Source: Callipepla californica brunnescens (Eukaryota > Chordata > Aves > Galliformes > Odontophoridae). Taken from it: DNA of 64,000 bases. The notes beneath the pieces were generated by a model. That model worked only from the letters and a program-made list of their open reading frames with translations, did not search any database and was not told the origin of the DNA. This document shows, in pieces, positions 1 through 13,410 of the stretch; the first letter of the stretch is position 1, and each line of letters begins with the position of its first letter. The DNA lies in assembly GCA_023055505.1 (NCBI GenBank), contig JALIRH010000002.1, positions 36,155,733 to 36,219,732 on the forward strand. The letters are read 5' to 3'. A program made the translations under genes and the position numbers.

Positions 1-645
1 ATTCACTGAACTTTGCCTTGAGTAGTCAAAAGAAAAGCATATACTCAGAGGTATGAGGATATAGGAAAGAGTGACAATCTCTGTAGGCAAACCAGCTTTG
101 TAAAAAGAGTTTGAGTTTGTAAGTGGACGAGTGCTATAATGAATTTAATGCTTATGATGAACATGTGACATAGGAAAAAGTGAAAGTCATGATAATGATA
201 AGTCAAATTCCCATTTGCTAAGTCCCGCATAAAAATTTTGCTCTATCATTTTAGCTAGTTAGCTCTGAATTAACTTTTGAGGTCTCTTTTACCTCTGCTT
301 TTATTAACTGTAATATCAAAAATATTAACAATGACATTTTAGTGCATTAAAATAACAATAACAATCACGTCATTAAAATAAAATATATATCTAGATTTGA
401 ATTCTTGCTCTAAATCAGCCAGTTTGAGTGAAAGCATGCATACCAGCTGAATTCTTAGCAGAGATATTTTAAAAGGAAAATTAACACTTCTATCTTTCTG
501 ATTCCTACAGGTGATGTGGAGCAAAACCAAACAGTTTTGGTTGGTCTTTTTGGGTATCCTTGATCCCAGTAAGATTGTCATGGTTTACATCTTATGCTGA
601 GAGATGAACCAATTAGTACAATATAAATTAATTCAAAGAACTTAC
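1..645 (-). other. RP1: RP1 intron 3, partial
   Basis: This non-coding sequence follows the exon 3 splice donor (GTAAGT, with the GT at 645-644). In RP1 the next exon is the very large last coding exon, which is not in the window. I see no coding sequence of that exon here, so the intron continues past position 1. The sequence is AT-rich with no recognisable repeat. Confidence 0.7.
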
Positions 646-817
646 TGTTTTCACTTTCTGACTTGGCATTTGCTTTGGGGTACACACGATTTGCAATTCC
701 AAGCAATTTAGCAGGCCGTGAATACCCAAGAGATTCATAATTGCTTGGTTTAAAAGGCTCTCTCCCTGCTGCAACTACAGCTCCAGAGCACAATATCAGG
801 GCCTGAAGATTAGGAAT
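646..817 (-). CDS. RP1: RP1 coding exon 3 (end of second doublecortin domain)
   Basis: The exon is 172 nt: 57 codons plus one base, so it ends in phase 1. Its acceptor is a T-rich tract ending in TGCAG (AG at 819-818), and its donor is A|GTAAGT. It encodes residues 214-270 of this protein, including [14 protein letters not shown] and [13 protein letters not shown]. These match the RP1 segment that closes the second doublecortin domain. The 172-nt length and phase agree with the human gene, in which exon 3 ends at coding position 787. RP1 (oxygen-regulated protein 1) binds microtubules in the photoreceptor axoneme and organises outer-segment discs. The rest of the protein, normally more than 2000 residues in total, is encoded beyond the left edge, so its integrity cannot be judged here. 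Confidence 0.93.
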
Positions 818-2078
818 CTGCAAAAAAAGAAAAAAAACAAAAACAAAAAAAACCCATAACATTTAATTCTCCGCCTTAGAAACCATAAAAAGTAATGTAA
901 GAGATTTATCTCTTTCATGCTTTAGTATCTTCACTTCTTAGTCTGTACATTACTTTGCAGCTTGCTATTAAATATGTATCACAGAACAGAATTAATTTTT
1001 CAGTTCCTATAAGGAAATTTCTATCCCTGTAAGGGGTATAAGTTATATAAGTGTACCAGAAAAAGAGTTCAAGAAGACTTGGATACAGATAAAAATTCCC
1101 TTGTAATATACAGCCAAAGAATAAGAATGAGCATTTGTAGATAGGTATACATATGAACACGAATGTGGAGAAAGAAATAGAAAATTCAGAATAAATCACA
1201 AATACTTCATATGTACAACCATGGAGAAACAGGACAGAATCATAGACCAATGTCTGTTGGAAAAGACATCTGGACATCACCTACTATGACTCTATGCTCA
1301 AACTAGATCTAATTTCAGATCAAGTTGTTAAGGGCCTCGTCTAAAATCTTTGAATTTATATCCCATGACATACTGTGAAATGAGGGTTGCAAACTGAACT
1401 TAAAAGACATACAGAGAGTTTCCCATCCCAATGTAGAATTTAACCAAAGATTTGCCTTCAACAGACACTCTGCATGGAATTCCCAAATACCCATCTTCGG
1501 GTGTAATAACAAGTGCTTCTCTGCTGTTAAATATTGAAAGAATGTCATATAGACACCATGTGAAATGAAAACCAGGATTATTATTGCTGCAATACCTTGG
1601 TTTAGAGGTTCAGAAACTGTAAATTAAATAAGATCTCCTAATTTCAAGTAATTACTAGCTGAACATCCTCCATTTGTGTAACGATAAAATATCTATGTCT
1701 ATTAGATACTGCCCATAATATTTGTAAGACATTTAAAAGCAGAAAAATGGCATAAATACTAAGGGAAGTATCTGTGTAATTATGCAAAAAACATACAGCT
1801 GAGATTATATCTGCAAGAGGCTTAAGTAAGAAAAAGTTGCTTTTCGTGATGATTTGAAATAAAATGCTCCTGCTTGCTTCTCTCTAATTAGGAGATTTGT
1901 ATGTATTTACTTCTTCCAAGTTAGTAGCCTTACTGAGGGAAAACAGCTGAAATTCAGCACATTAGACTATACTATGCCAAGGTCCCAAGTGATTTAATCA
2001 TCCATTTAAAATAAATACATATTCTAGAAACAAAGATAGAGCAATTATCAGTGCTTCAGTGCTCATCTTTATTCTCAC
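818..2078 (-). other. RP1: RP1 intron 2
   Basis: This 1261-nt intron lies between the AAG|GTGAGA donor (GT at 2078-2077) and the TGCAG acceptor (AG at 819-818). It is phase 0 and AT-rich. I see no repeat or gene inside it. If it is not spliced, exon 2 continues open for 26 codons and then stops. Confidence 0.85.
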
Positions 2079-2717
2079 CTTTCTGCCATCAGTGGTATAT
2101 AGTTTCACAACTGGATATTGCATTAATTCACTCATGTAATCCAGCAAGGCCTCAAAAGTTTGTGTATTTTTCTTTCCCAGAACTATGGTGCGTCTGAGTC
2201 TTACATCCCCATTTTTGAAAACAAGCATCTTTTTGGGAGTTGTTATTTTGCTTTCTCGATGGCCAAATCCATCTTCATTCTCCTTTGCTAATTGCACAGC
2301 TCGACGACGAGCGCTGATGGGCCTACTGATCTGCCAGGGCAGTGGCTTTCTGCTAGCCCGTTCTAGGTTGATAGGCTTCATTTTCCTCTGATGGGAGCAA
2401 ATATAAGATTTTCCGTCTTCAAGATCCTCCAGACTGGTGATGCTATGTCTCCCTTTTGGTGTACTGATATTCCTTACTCCAAAAGGTAACGGGACCCGTT
2501 TAGATAAGCTATCCAGCAAGGCATCAAACGTTTTGTAAGACCGGTTGTTAATGACCATTTTGATTCCATTAAACTGAGGATCTCCACTTTTATAAAAACA
2601 GATCCTTTTGGCCACCACAGGTTCAGTAACATTGAAATGGCGTGCAGATGAACTCTGTTCACTCTCAGAGGAGTTTGGCTGATTCACGGAGTAACTGCTT
2701 GAAAGAGATTCAGTCAT
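2079..2717 (-). CDS. RP1: RP1 coding exon 2: start codon, doublecortin domain 1 and start of domain 2
   Basis: This is the first coding exon of RP1: 213 codons ending in phase 0 at AAG|GTGAGA. The start ATG (2717-2715) lies 12 nt inside an exon that opens at 2729 after a polypyrimidine tract and CCCAG, as expected for RP1, whose first exon is non-coding. Residues about 36-118 form doublecortin domain 1, with KRICFYKSGDPQF, FDALLDSLSKRVPLPFGVR and the TPKGRHSI motif. Residues 161-213 start domain 2, with KKMLVFKNGD, TFEALLDYMSELM and VVKLYTTDGRK. Doublecortin domains bind microtubules. No stop or frameshift is present. The position downstream of SOX17 on the same strand is the usual vertebrate arrangement. 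I could not place the non-coding exon 1. Confidence 0.95.
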
Positions 2718-2729
2718 TTTGACAGAACT
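2718..2729 (-). other. RP1: RP1 exon 2 5' UTR remnant and splice acceptor
   Basis: Twelve untranslated bases lie between the acceptor AG (2731-2730, preceded by a run of T and TCCC) and the RP1 start codon. The acceptor shows that transcription starts in an upstream non-coding exon, somewhere above 2730. Confidence 0.8.
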
Positions 2730-5700
2730 CTGGGAAAAAAAAAAAGAAAGAGAGAGATGGATGTAAAAATTTTTATGACTAGCAATAATACAGTCTCAAT
2801 TTTGAAAAATACGAATGTAGAATTTATTATAAATGAACAGCAGCTAGTTGTGCCAAAAATCATTGGATTTAAATGGATCCAAGCTGTTATCTCTAAATTC
2901 CACAAAGGCTCCAGTACTGTCAGATTAAGTTAGCATAGCTCTACTTGCAAGTATTCCCAACACTCTCCAGTGTAATTTCAAATCTCTTATCATTTTGGTA
3001 CAAGAGACCTTTCCCTAGAAGAAGGCACTTCATTAGCCCAGAATGATAATTAGATGTTTCCTTTCTTGAGAATGAAGCTAATGACAACATTTCAAATTCA
3101 ATAGTTAGTAAAATCTTTATGAGAAGAGAGCAATTTATGCCTTGGCTCAAGCCATATTCAGTCCAAAATAACAAAATCAGAAGACAATACAATTTATTCT
3201 GATCTCATATATTAGTTTTACACCAAAGCAAATCCATCGGATTTAGATAAATGATTCCTGATTTACCACACTGTAAATTATATGAGAATTAGGCCCCAAG
3301 CATGCTTTAAAGTTATGGTGCATCATAAATTGACAGATCATTTGCTTTTCTAAAATATTTTATACTTTGTGATAAATAAATATTTTAAAATAAGTGAAAA
3401 ACTATTGATTAAATATGATTTTTAAGAAAAGTCTTTAAATTCTTTATGAAGACACAACAATTTCAGGTATTCTTCAGCAGAAATTTAAATACTGGTCTTT
3501 TAAACAGATGTAAGATTGTTTCTGACAGCTATAAAAACAGTCTTCATGCTTGAGACTAGAGGATTCTCACCACAATCTTTCCATGTGAATCTGACCTACA
3601 TGCAGATATTTTAATTACAATCCTTTAATTGAATACAATTGCTTTATCTGAACGACCAGTTTGCCTTCTCTAGAACATAGGATAGAAATGACTAGTTGTC
3701 ATGGTTTTATGATTTTTCTTATTCGTATTCCACATCATAACATCATGTAGTGCACTGACACTAGTCAACTAATCAGCCTCAAAGATGAAGTTTTAGCACA
3801 GTTCCACTAAAAATCTGCATAGCAACCTCAGGGAATATTAATTAACAAAATAAATTATTTAACAGTGTCACCTTGATGCAGCTGCCATATTGACTAATGG
3901 AACAATCTCTTCTGGTTGGTTCCGTGTTTTTTGAAATACAATCAGGGTATAGGAAAGAGACATCATCTTTTAACATACTGTATATGCTGCAAATCATACT
4001 CATTTTAAGTGACAGAATTGAAAAAAAAAATCTGTATAAAATGATATGCACATATATTTAGGTTATCAAATCTCAATTTAAAATTAAAAAAAAAACAAAA
4101 TAAAACAAACAAATGAAAAAAAAAATTGAAGGAATTACGTAGGGAGAAATTTGCAAGCTTGGCAGCAGCAAGTTACACAAGTCAGTCCTTGATGACTAGA
4201 AAAATGGCTTTTGATCAGTGATAGGGCAGAGCTCCATTTCTACTGAAATAACACAGAGCTACAGTTGATAGCCATTTTTGACACACCCACTCATTAGCTG
4301 CCTAAATTTTCATTACAGTACTAAACAGAAGTGATGGCAGACTTGTTAAGCCCAGGGACACAATTTACACCAGTCATTTTAAGTCTCATGAGATGTTCCT
4401 AGAGGAAATCCTTCCAGGGCATTTGTATTGCTAGCTACATCGTGAACTTTCCTATTATGCACAGGAAATGTTCTACTCCAAAGACATCAATAACAGCAGT
4501 AATGTTCTTCACTGATCTGCATGCCAAATTACACCATTCAACTGGCCAAGAAGGATTCAGTTAGCTGAAGTGGTTCAGACTGGTATCTGTGAGCAAACCA
4601 TTATGATATTCAATGGCTGGGGACAGACTCAGCTTCTCAGCTACTGTATACAATGACTTCTCACTCTTTATAAAAATGGAAAGAAATTTCATCTAACAAT
4701 ACAAATATTCAGAGATTTTTTTAGTAGAATTTCTCATGAGACTACTAATAAAATTCACTTTTGAATTAGAATCTCAGAAGTTGTTCCAAATATTTGTACT
4801 GGTGTAAAACATTTCATTATGCAAGCATCAATATTTGGGATAGAAATACAATGTCTTTTACATGGAAATAACTATTAGACTGAACACTGATACTGTAGCA
4901 GGAACTAAACCCAAAACAAAGACAAAATGCTAACAAGAAGTAAAATAACAATTTTCACTGTAAACATGAAATAAATCGAATTTACAGAAGTAAGAAAAAG
5001 AAGTCTTAAGCCAATCATAAAATGAATGATACACAATTTTACCAGGGAACTGATGACTGCATAGCACACCATGCATCAATTCATTCTAGTATTAATTTTA
5101 ATCACAAAAAAATTCTTACGCATCTTTCAGATATTTTATAATTTACAAATCATAAATATTTAACAAATTAATAATCAATGCATAGTATAAATTACTATTT
5201 CATTCTACAGGTTATCACATTTTCTTCTAAAATTAAGCTACAGTCAGACCATCTTACCAGAATTCAGAATGTCTCTAAAGATAACTTGACAATTACAACA
5301 CTGAGAATTTCATTCTTCAAGAAACTGGAATGGAATTCAGAACTGAATCTCCCTGCCTGCATTCTCTCAAACCAAATCAGTGTTTCAAAGTTTTTACACA
5401 AAACTGCTCAGTTTAATACAGACACTAAAAGGAATGGTTTATTAAAGACTATAAGGATATATCGAACCCCTTCCTTGTACTCACCCACTGTCACGTCCCA
5501 CATAAATAAAAGTGTTGCTAGCTTGTTTTCAGAGATTCATAAATTGTACGTGTGATTGTCCATGGCAAGTGAACTGAACATCCTCAGTGTTATTCCAAGT
5601 GTGCTCAGTTCAAAAAGACATCATAATCCATCTGCTTAATCTTGGCTAAAGTTAATCACCAGACTTGGTTCACCTTAGGTAGCCATTGTTCAGAGCAGGC

Positions 5701-8700
5701 TATCTAACATCTCACTCAAAAAGTTCTCTTTTTAAACTCCATTTTTCTTTTAAATATTTCATGTATATAATTTCATTTTTACTTAAATATCTCAAAAGAA
5801 CCATGTAAAATAAAAATGGGAGTAGATAACATAGGTTATCTAATCTATCTTTTTATCTGAGTTATCCTCCAAATTAAATTTTGTAATAATATAAACATTA
5901 AATGCTTTCAGATATGGTGTTTCTACCAATGACTTTTTTAATCTATTAACTATCTCTTCGCATTGATTCTTCCTTCTCTTCAGTCATCTGGTAAAGATGA
6001 TCTCTGCCATGATGATTCTATGATATTTTCTCTGTTCAGATATCACATTGAAAATAATCCCAGTTTCTTTCACAGCGCTCAATGAAATATTTCACGGTCT
6101 GATGGAGTTTTCCATCTATGAGGTATTCCTCAGTTCTACAAGCTGAAAAAAGGTGATGCTATGATGATAAATGTATGTGATATAATTTGTAGAGGGAAAT
6201 TACATCTGATGGTAATTTAGTTGTACCACTGACTGTTGGTGATTTCTATATTTTTCCAGTGGAAACACAATGTCCTCAGATGGTAACCGTTCCATCTAAT
6301 TACTACCAGATGTATAATCTGGTTTACTTAATCATAATCTCTTTACTTAATCAGGATTATAGCAAGCTCTCAAAACTAACAGTGCATAACAATAACAAAA
6401 ACACTGCTCAGCACACAGTACCACTGCAGGCCACATGATTTTAACTGTTTTACTTAGACAATTCAAATTTAAAACCTGAAGTTTTTAAAATGCTGATTCA
6501 GTTCTATATTTGTAAGACACACAGGCACAAACATTAAAAGATCTTTTCAATCTTAAATATTATATTAATATAGCTGTTTAATTCCTAAATATCTCTTGCC
6601 TATATCTTATAGAATGTGATGCATGTAAGCCAGCTAGTATTTTGTTTTTATTCTTGTTACTCTTCTTCAATAATATACATTGGCTGCCAGGTTAGCAAAT
6701 CAGTGCAAACAATATTCTTTTTAAGTGCATGACTTAAAACATTATTTCTACACTCATTAGCCTTCCAGTGCATGCAATGCCGCTTTTCATAACCTACTAA
6801 TGCATCATTTGCTTCTGTGCACCACTAGAATCCAGGACCCATGAGATAATACTTCTGGGTCTGGTGAAGATGTTAAACAAGTGCTACCATTTGATGCTTT
6901 GAGAGCCCGTAAGTCTTTAAGGTTTCAAAGGGCTTGCAAAAAAAATTCACGTAATAAAATGTTTAGATACCCATCTTAAAAACTCCACTGCATTCCTTCC
7001 TGTTCTACAAGCACTCTACAGAGAAAAGATACTAGAAATCATCAACTTTATAGTAAAAATAGCATTAATAGGACTTACTTCCTATGTCCACATGGATTAT
7101 CACAGTCCTGTAATTCACAATATCCACAAAAAAGCACTTTTAATAGATACACACAAGCAGCTTGACTGACATCCATGGAACTACTAAACTGTTGTGAAAA
7201 GAATTTGGCCTTAATATTTGGAGAAAATATGCTCTTTCTGTATTTTGTAAACAAAAATAAGGGAATTTAAAATAAGTCTTGAAAATGTAATATTGCAAAA
7301 TATAGACCAAAAATATGTATTTCGGTGATAGAAATTGCAATTTCAACAGGAATTACAGTTTTCTGCGTTGTCATTTGCACTTTTATCTCTCCAGAACATC
7401 TTCAGTTCTCAGTTGTGATACTAAACATTACACCTAACTACAATATCTCTCTTGTTCTTCCTATTTTGTAGGAGTTATTGACTGGTCAATAGTTTGCTTA
7501 ATTGGTAAGGCTACAATTTTGCTTCTAGTTTTTAAGAAACAATCATTTCATTGTGAAGTGTTTCAAGATTACAGGTTTTTTTGTAGATTTACATAAAATT
7601 TATTTTAATTAAATCACCTGTGGGCTAAAATATAAATATAATTTACACATAAATAAAGGGTAGTTTGTATCTCAGTTTCAACCATCTGAAAAGTGAAGTC
7701 AGGTGTTCTGGTTTGTCAATAGAGAAAGACGCACTGCTTGCACCCCTTCTAGGGCAAGATAAATAAACTTCAACTACTTGTACAAAGGAGCCTAGTCAAT
7801 TCATATATTTAATTAGCAAAACTTAAACATCTCAACTTTAGAAATGGGATCCTGTAGGAACATAAAGACAGAAAGTGATTTTAAGGGGATTCCTCCTCAT
7901 TCCATAATTCACTCTACTTTGCCCTATCCACTCAAGAGGAATATACTGTCGTTCATTTTTCTAGCTGCTTTCTAAATCCAGTGTTTCACTGGTCATCATC
8001 TTCTAAATGAAAACAACATATTTTTTCCATTGTTTCTTTAGCCCATCTTTTCTAGGTCTCTGTTGAGTCTATCTGGACTCCCTTCAGATCCATATGGTGA
8101 AAGCCATTTTAATTCTTAAAATTTAAGTCACAGTTAACATAAGTTCAAAAGTATTTATTGATGTCAGCTGAAAAGTAGCTATCTTATTCCACAAAATGAA
8201 TGTGATACTGAATAGATTCACTATTCACTGAGAACACAAAAATTACAGATAAAGACAAGAGACAGTTGTGCATATAAAACATAAATTCAACTGTTAGTGT
8301 GTAACTTTCTTTTACTTCAAGAATCAGTTTATAAAGTTGATAATTAAACTCTGATGGATTTGAAATACATCTTGCTGTTGAACTTCTTAGCTCCTTAGCT
8401 CTAAGGTACCTTCACAATACCATTAAAAGGCACACTTAAACCATTCATAGTAGATGTACAAACTAACACAAGTTCATCATCTGAGGTAAAAAAGAAACAT
8501 GGACAACTGAGGGACAGGCAACTCTCTAGATGCAGCTCAGCCAGGCCCATAGGGACTTTACTGCCTTTGGATTTTTGCTAAATCCTCTGTGGATTCTGTT
8601 ATACTGCCATCTTAAAGAATTTTACATGTACATGTATACTCCTTAAGCGGATCTTGACGGTGTGCTTCCTTGAGTTACTGCACAGAAATGGGAAGCTCTT

Positions 8701-11700
8701 CAAGTATTTATGACGGAGATTTACTTCTTTTATGTGATAACTGTTGCAATCAAAATCAGTGATTATACCAAAACTGGATGAACAGTAAAATAGTGACCAG
8801 ACCAAATGCAAATGAAACACAGAAAATTAGAATATTAATGGCACATTGTATCAACAAAGGCTAGTGTATTCATTAAAAGGCATTACACTACACCTTCAGA
8901 TGTAGGAAAAAAATAATAAGAAATAAATTCTCTGTACTATGTGTGTATCAAGGAAGAACACCATGCTTCCAAGTGTTTCCAGTTTACAGCTGGGATTATG
9001 TTTTTGGAGGCCATCATTAACTACTGCTCTCACCTTTCATTGAAAAGAAAAGGAAAGTGGATAGCATTTGGATCTATTTCTTTGTTCTTTCTGAACACAG
9101 AGATCAATATGTACAAAGGACCTACTCCAATGACCATGGGTATCAATAGCAGCTTTCTTTTTTTATTTCAAAGGGTATCCTCAAGAAAGGCAGTAGCACA
9201 GGGATGAACAATTAAAGGTCCCATGTCTGCAGTTTGCCTGCAAAGCCATTATATACATCAAAAAGGCCCAGGTCAAACACCCAAATCAAATACATGACCT
9301 ATAATCCCTGGGCTGAAGTAAAGCTCAAGAGAAAAATTTCAAAGCCAAGAGAACACTCCCAACTCCAGAATTAATTGGATCAGCCAGGGAAAGTATAACA
9401 TCCAAATGAATTTTTAAAATATTTTTAGCCTTACTCTTTCAGATTTTGATTTATTACTCCTTCTAATGTTTGGACTTTGCTTTAGTAACCAAACCAATTA
9501 AATGGTACAAATACCTTAATATAATCCAATATTTTAAGCTTCATTTTATGAGTCTTCACTGTTTCTCTAGATCATAATCATATTCAGGAAACTGATGTGC
9601 AAGAAAATAAAACGTGTTAGCAATTACATTATCATGCTTGCTGATATATTCTTTCTTCCCAGCAGATAACCAGCACCTCAGGTTGAGAAACGTAAGCAGT
9701 CTTTTTACAGGATTATCCTGAGTCAGAGCAGGGTCAGAACTGTGTGCACTGTGGCCCTCCCTGATTGGCAATCCTATGGCCTTTGAATGACATCCTTTGT
9801 TTAAGCTTGAGCCATATGGAACAACACTTAACACCAGAGTATTTTTGTCATTCCAGTATGAGTCACTCAATTAAAAAGGGCAGTTGCTACCCCAGTTAAA
9901 CTATTATTATTGACCTCATGCCCCAAGAAAAAGCTGATAAAACACTTTTTATTTTCAAGTCCCTTCAACCTCTTATACCTCTACTTTTTTTTTTTTTTTT
10001 TTTTCTCCTTCTTAATTGGACTCCTCAGTAAGGTATGGAACTAGAAAACTGCTATCAAGCCAAAAAGGAAATTATCACACTGAAGAAAGAGGCCCAGGTT
10101 AAGTTCCCTGTGGTGTGCCCAGCCTCTCTACATCCTTTCCAGTAAAGACTTCCAAAAGAATGTGTCATTATTAATATGTTACTACTGATTAGAGTTCAAG
10201 CTATTGCATTACAACAGCGTTTTAATGCTTGATATATATGAACTTCTTATCAAGTTAATCCCCACAGACTCTTATTCATTAAATTCTCCAACAGAGATGT
10301 GATAACCAACAGCTGGGAATGCAGAACGAGAAAAAAGAAAAATCGTGTCTCCAGAGAGGCAAACAAATCAAAACCAAATCAGCACACTGCTCTTAATAGG
10401 GTTCTACCTGGTTAGATGGACTGCAATTTGAGGTCTGAAAACTCCTATTTCAGCTGTTCTGGATTTTGACCACCAAGTCTCACTAAATTATACCTAAATC
10501 TGAATGGTTGTGCTTAGAAAATATCCCCCTATGGAACTATGCTTACAGAGTATGTCAAATTCTTTAAACAGGAAAAATCACCACTAAAATTTTCTTATTT
10601 TCTATGCCTGGTTTTCTTATCCTATTACATTTAGGTTTTTTTTCCCCCGTTGAACACCATCCCTCATGACCCACCAGCTCTTTCAACAAATTAATAAAAG
10701 AACCTTAGCACACAAAGAATTGTAAAATACAGCAATGTTTCCATTAACTGCGGGTCTAATTACTGCTGTCAGCTCACTGAAGTTTGACCTTTCCCCCTGA
10801 CTAGTTATGAAAACTCCTCAAAGTTTTACTGAAATTTTTAATTTTTAAGACAATCTAGGATTGTAACATGTTCTTTTATACTCTTATTGTTTCAATGCAT
10901 TTATCAATCTATTAATTTACTATTATAATTCTCAGCATTTTTCTAATGTTATGGCCAAAGCAAAGGGTTAAACATGAGTTCCCAGACCAAGTTCTTGTCA
11001 GTTTATCTTGAATATTAACCCTATGTGCCTCAGTTTGTGCATCTGACATTGGATGAAAGTACCCTTGTCAACTTCCATATTTCATAGACTCATTTTGAAG
11101 TATCAACTAAAAAAATCCCATGAAGTTCCATCAGTGCAAGTGATTGTGAGGGACAGATCCACTGTTCCTTGTTCCACTGAGCATCATAAAGTCCTCTGCT
11201 GGGCTGTGGTGCTGTTTCCTTGGTGGAGTTCAGAGATTGTGTTACAGAGAGTAAGTTCATAAAATGAGGACAAGTTGGGAAAAATACAAGGCTTAGACAT
11301 TTTATTCAGGTTTACCTCTTAACACTGCAAATCTCTGATAAAAATTTACATCTTCAAACACTTCCTCAGATCTGCTGAGGCTCCTGGATTTATAACAGTA
11401 CAGCTCTGCTGCTGAGCACGTGTACAACGTTACCAGCTCTGACAGCACTAAGCCACTTAAAGTCTTAGCCTTGGTGCAGTGCACAGCTTGTCACTGCTTT
11501 GCCCATCTTGCCTGAAGAAACCTGACCACCTCTTGCAACAGCCCAGACAGCAAGCTGTTACTGTCCTCTGGCTACTAGCACTCTTGCAACTCTGAAGGGC
11601 TGGTTCACTGCCTGATTTAGAGCAGGGATTTAAGTCCATGCATATCAGCTTTCAAAACAGCTCTACACTCCTCCTGCTGTCTAAGCTTTGTGTAAAAAAA

Positions 11701-12124
11701 AAAAAAAGCCTGACCTGCATAGAACATCTAATTCCACAAGACTTCCCAGATATAAATGCCCCACAGTGAGAGATAACTCCTAGCCTAGGTTTAGATACCC
11801 ATTTATTTATCAACCATGGAATTAATATCCAAAATGAACACCAAAATGAAGACTCTGCAACTCACAAGGAGCCAGCTTACCTAACTCAAAGCTAGGAATT
11901 CACAAAGAAAACAAGCCGACCACCTCTAGTGTTGCATTCCTATGCCTGTATCCTTAATATGAGTCTAGCTTGCTCAGCCTGGCTAAACACAGGTATAAGA
12001 AAGAAGTACAGGGAAAATACAGGTATGTTGTGAGGGAAAACACAGAAATATATTTGATTGTCTTACTTGCACACAATACAATAACTCTATTGCAATACAC
12101 AAACTCTACATAGTTCAGTCTCTT
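2730..12124. other. AT-rich sequence upstream of RP1, no gene recognised
   Basis: These 9.4 kb should hold RP1 exon 1 and its promoter, which I cannot locate by eye. Open frames such as 5178-5555 (+) and 9556-9870 (-) match no family I know and have no convincing codon structure. A run of 20 T lies at 9985-10004. I recognise no CR1 copy here, unlike the rest of the intergenic region. Confidence 0.5.
9985..10004. repeat. poly(T) run, 20 nt
   Basis: An uninterrupted run of 20 T, possibly the A-tail of an old minus-strand insertion, though I recognise no element body next to it. Confidence 0.9.
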
Positions 12125-13410
12125 CTTTCCCTGGCTTGTATTGGTAGTGGTAGTTCCCTTCACTCAGGTGCAAGACCTTGTACTTAGATTTGTTGTACTT
12201 CATGAGGTCCTCCTGGACCCACTGCTCAAGTCTGTCTAGGTCTCTCTGGATGGCATCCCATCCCAGAGTGCACTGGTCACACCCCACAGCTTGGTGAAAT
12301 CCACAAACATTGAGGGCCCACTCAACCCCACTATCAATGCCATTGATGAAGATATGAAAAAGTATTGGCCCCAGCACTGACCCCTGTGGGACACCTCTCA
12401 TCACTGATCTCCATCCAGACATGAGCTACACTCTGGACTTGATCCTGTAGTCAGTTCTTCATCCATGAACAGTCCATCCATCAAATCCATATGTTTTCTG
12501 TTTGGAGAGAATAATTTTATGGGGTACTGTATCAAAGGTCTTACTAAAGCATAGATAGCTGACATCAGTGGGTCTTCCCTTGTCCATTGATGCAGTTACA
12601 CAATCATAGAAGACCACTGATTTGGTCAAGCAAGATTTCATATTGGTGAAGTCATGTTGGTTCTCCTGTATCCCTTCCCTGTCCTACATGTGCCTCAGCA
12701 TAACTTCCAGGAGGATCTGTTCCATGATCTTCCCTGGCACAGAGATGAGACTGACAGTTCAGTAGTTCCTGGGGATATCTACCCTACCTATCTTCTACCT
12801 TTCTTAAAAATGGGTGTGATGTTACCTTTTATCCAGTCACCAGGAACTTCACCTGACTGCCATAATTTTTCACATATCATTGAGAGTGGTTTGGTGACTG
12901 TATCAGCCAGTTACCTCCAGACCCTGGGATGCATCTCATCAGGACGCATAGATTTGTGGATGTTTAGGCTCCTCAGGCAGTAACAAACCTAATCTTTGCT
13001 CAGGCATTGCTTCCCTTATCCCTTCCTACCAAAATATTTGTTTCAAGGCTGCATGACAAGCAGTTATCAGAGAAGACCAAGGCAAAAATGTTACTGAGTA
13101 CCTCAGCTTTCTCCTTGTCTGTTGTTATCACCTAGCTTGCATCACTCACTAGGTGGGGTACATACCCTTCAACTTTCCTTTTCTGGTGGAGGTAGCTGTA
13201 AAAGCATTTATTGTTCCTCTTAGCACTCCTTGCCAAGTACAGTTCAAGCTGTAACTTGACTTTCCTGCCCCCATCTCTACAAAGCCTAGCACCTTCCTTA
13301 CACTTCTTCCTTGGTACCCATCCCTGCTTCCACTGCCTGTGCATTTTCTTCTTGCTCTCCAGTTTGACCAGGAGGTCCCAATTCAGCCATGCTGGTCTCT
13401 TGCCTTCCTT
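12125..13410 (-). mobile_element. CR1 LINE, ORF2 reverse-transcriptase part, broken
   Basis: Read on the minus strand, this is the middle of CR1 ORF2 in several disrupted frames. From the 5' side there are RQWKQGWVPRKK and LCRDGGRKVKLQLEL near 13340-13210. A block coding for GEVPGDW and FKKGR follows around 12860-12790. [16 protein letters not shown] and [10 protein letters not shown] lie near 12640-12500, and the RT motif GVPQGSVLGPILF near 12390-12350. The catalytic FADD segment expected after that block is lost and replaced by an unrelated-looking stretch. Both ends are missing, including the usual 3' UTR. It is an inactive fossil. Confidence 0.9.

Noticed and set aside
5178..5555. 125-codon plus-strand frame
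   Set aside because: AT-rich composition, no recognisable family, no splice or promoter context. Consistent with chance.
9556..9870. 104-codon minus-strand frame
   Set aside because: No similarity to a family I know, and codon use looks like the surrounding non-coding DNA.
12654..12983. 109-codon plus-strand frame
   Set aside because: It lies antisense to a CR1 ORF2 fragment on the minus strand.
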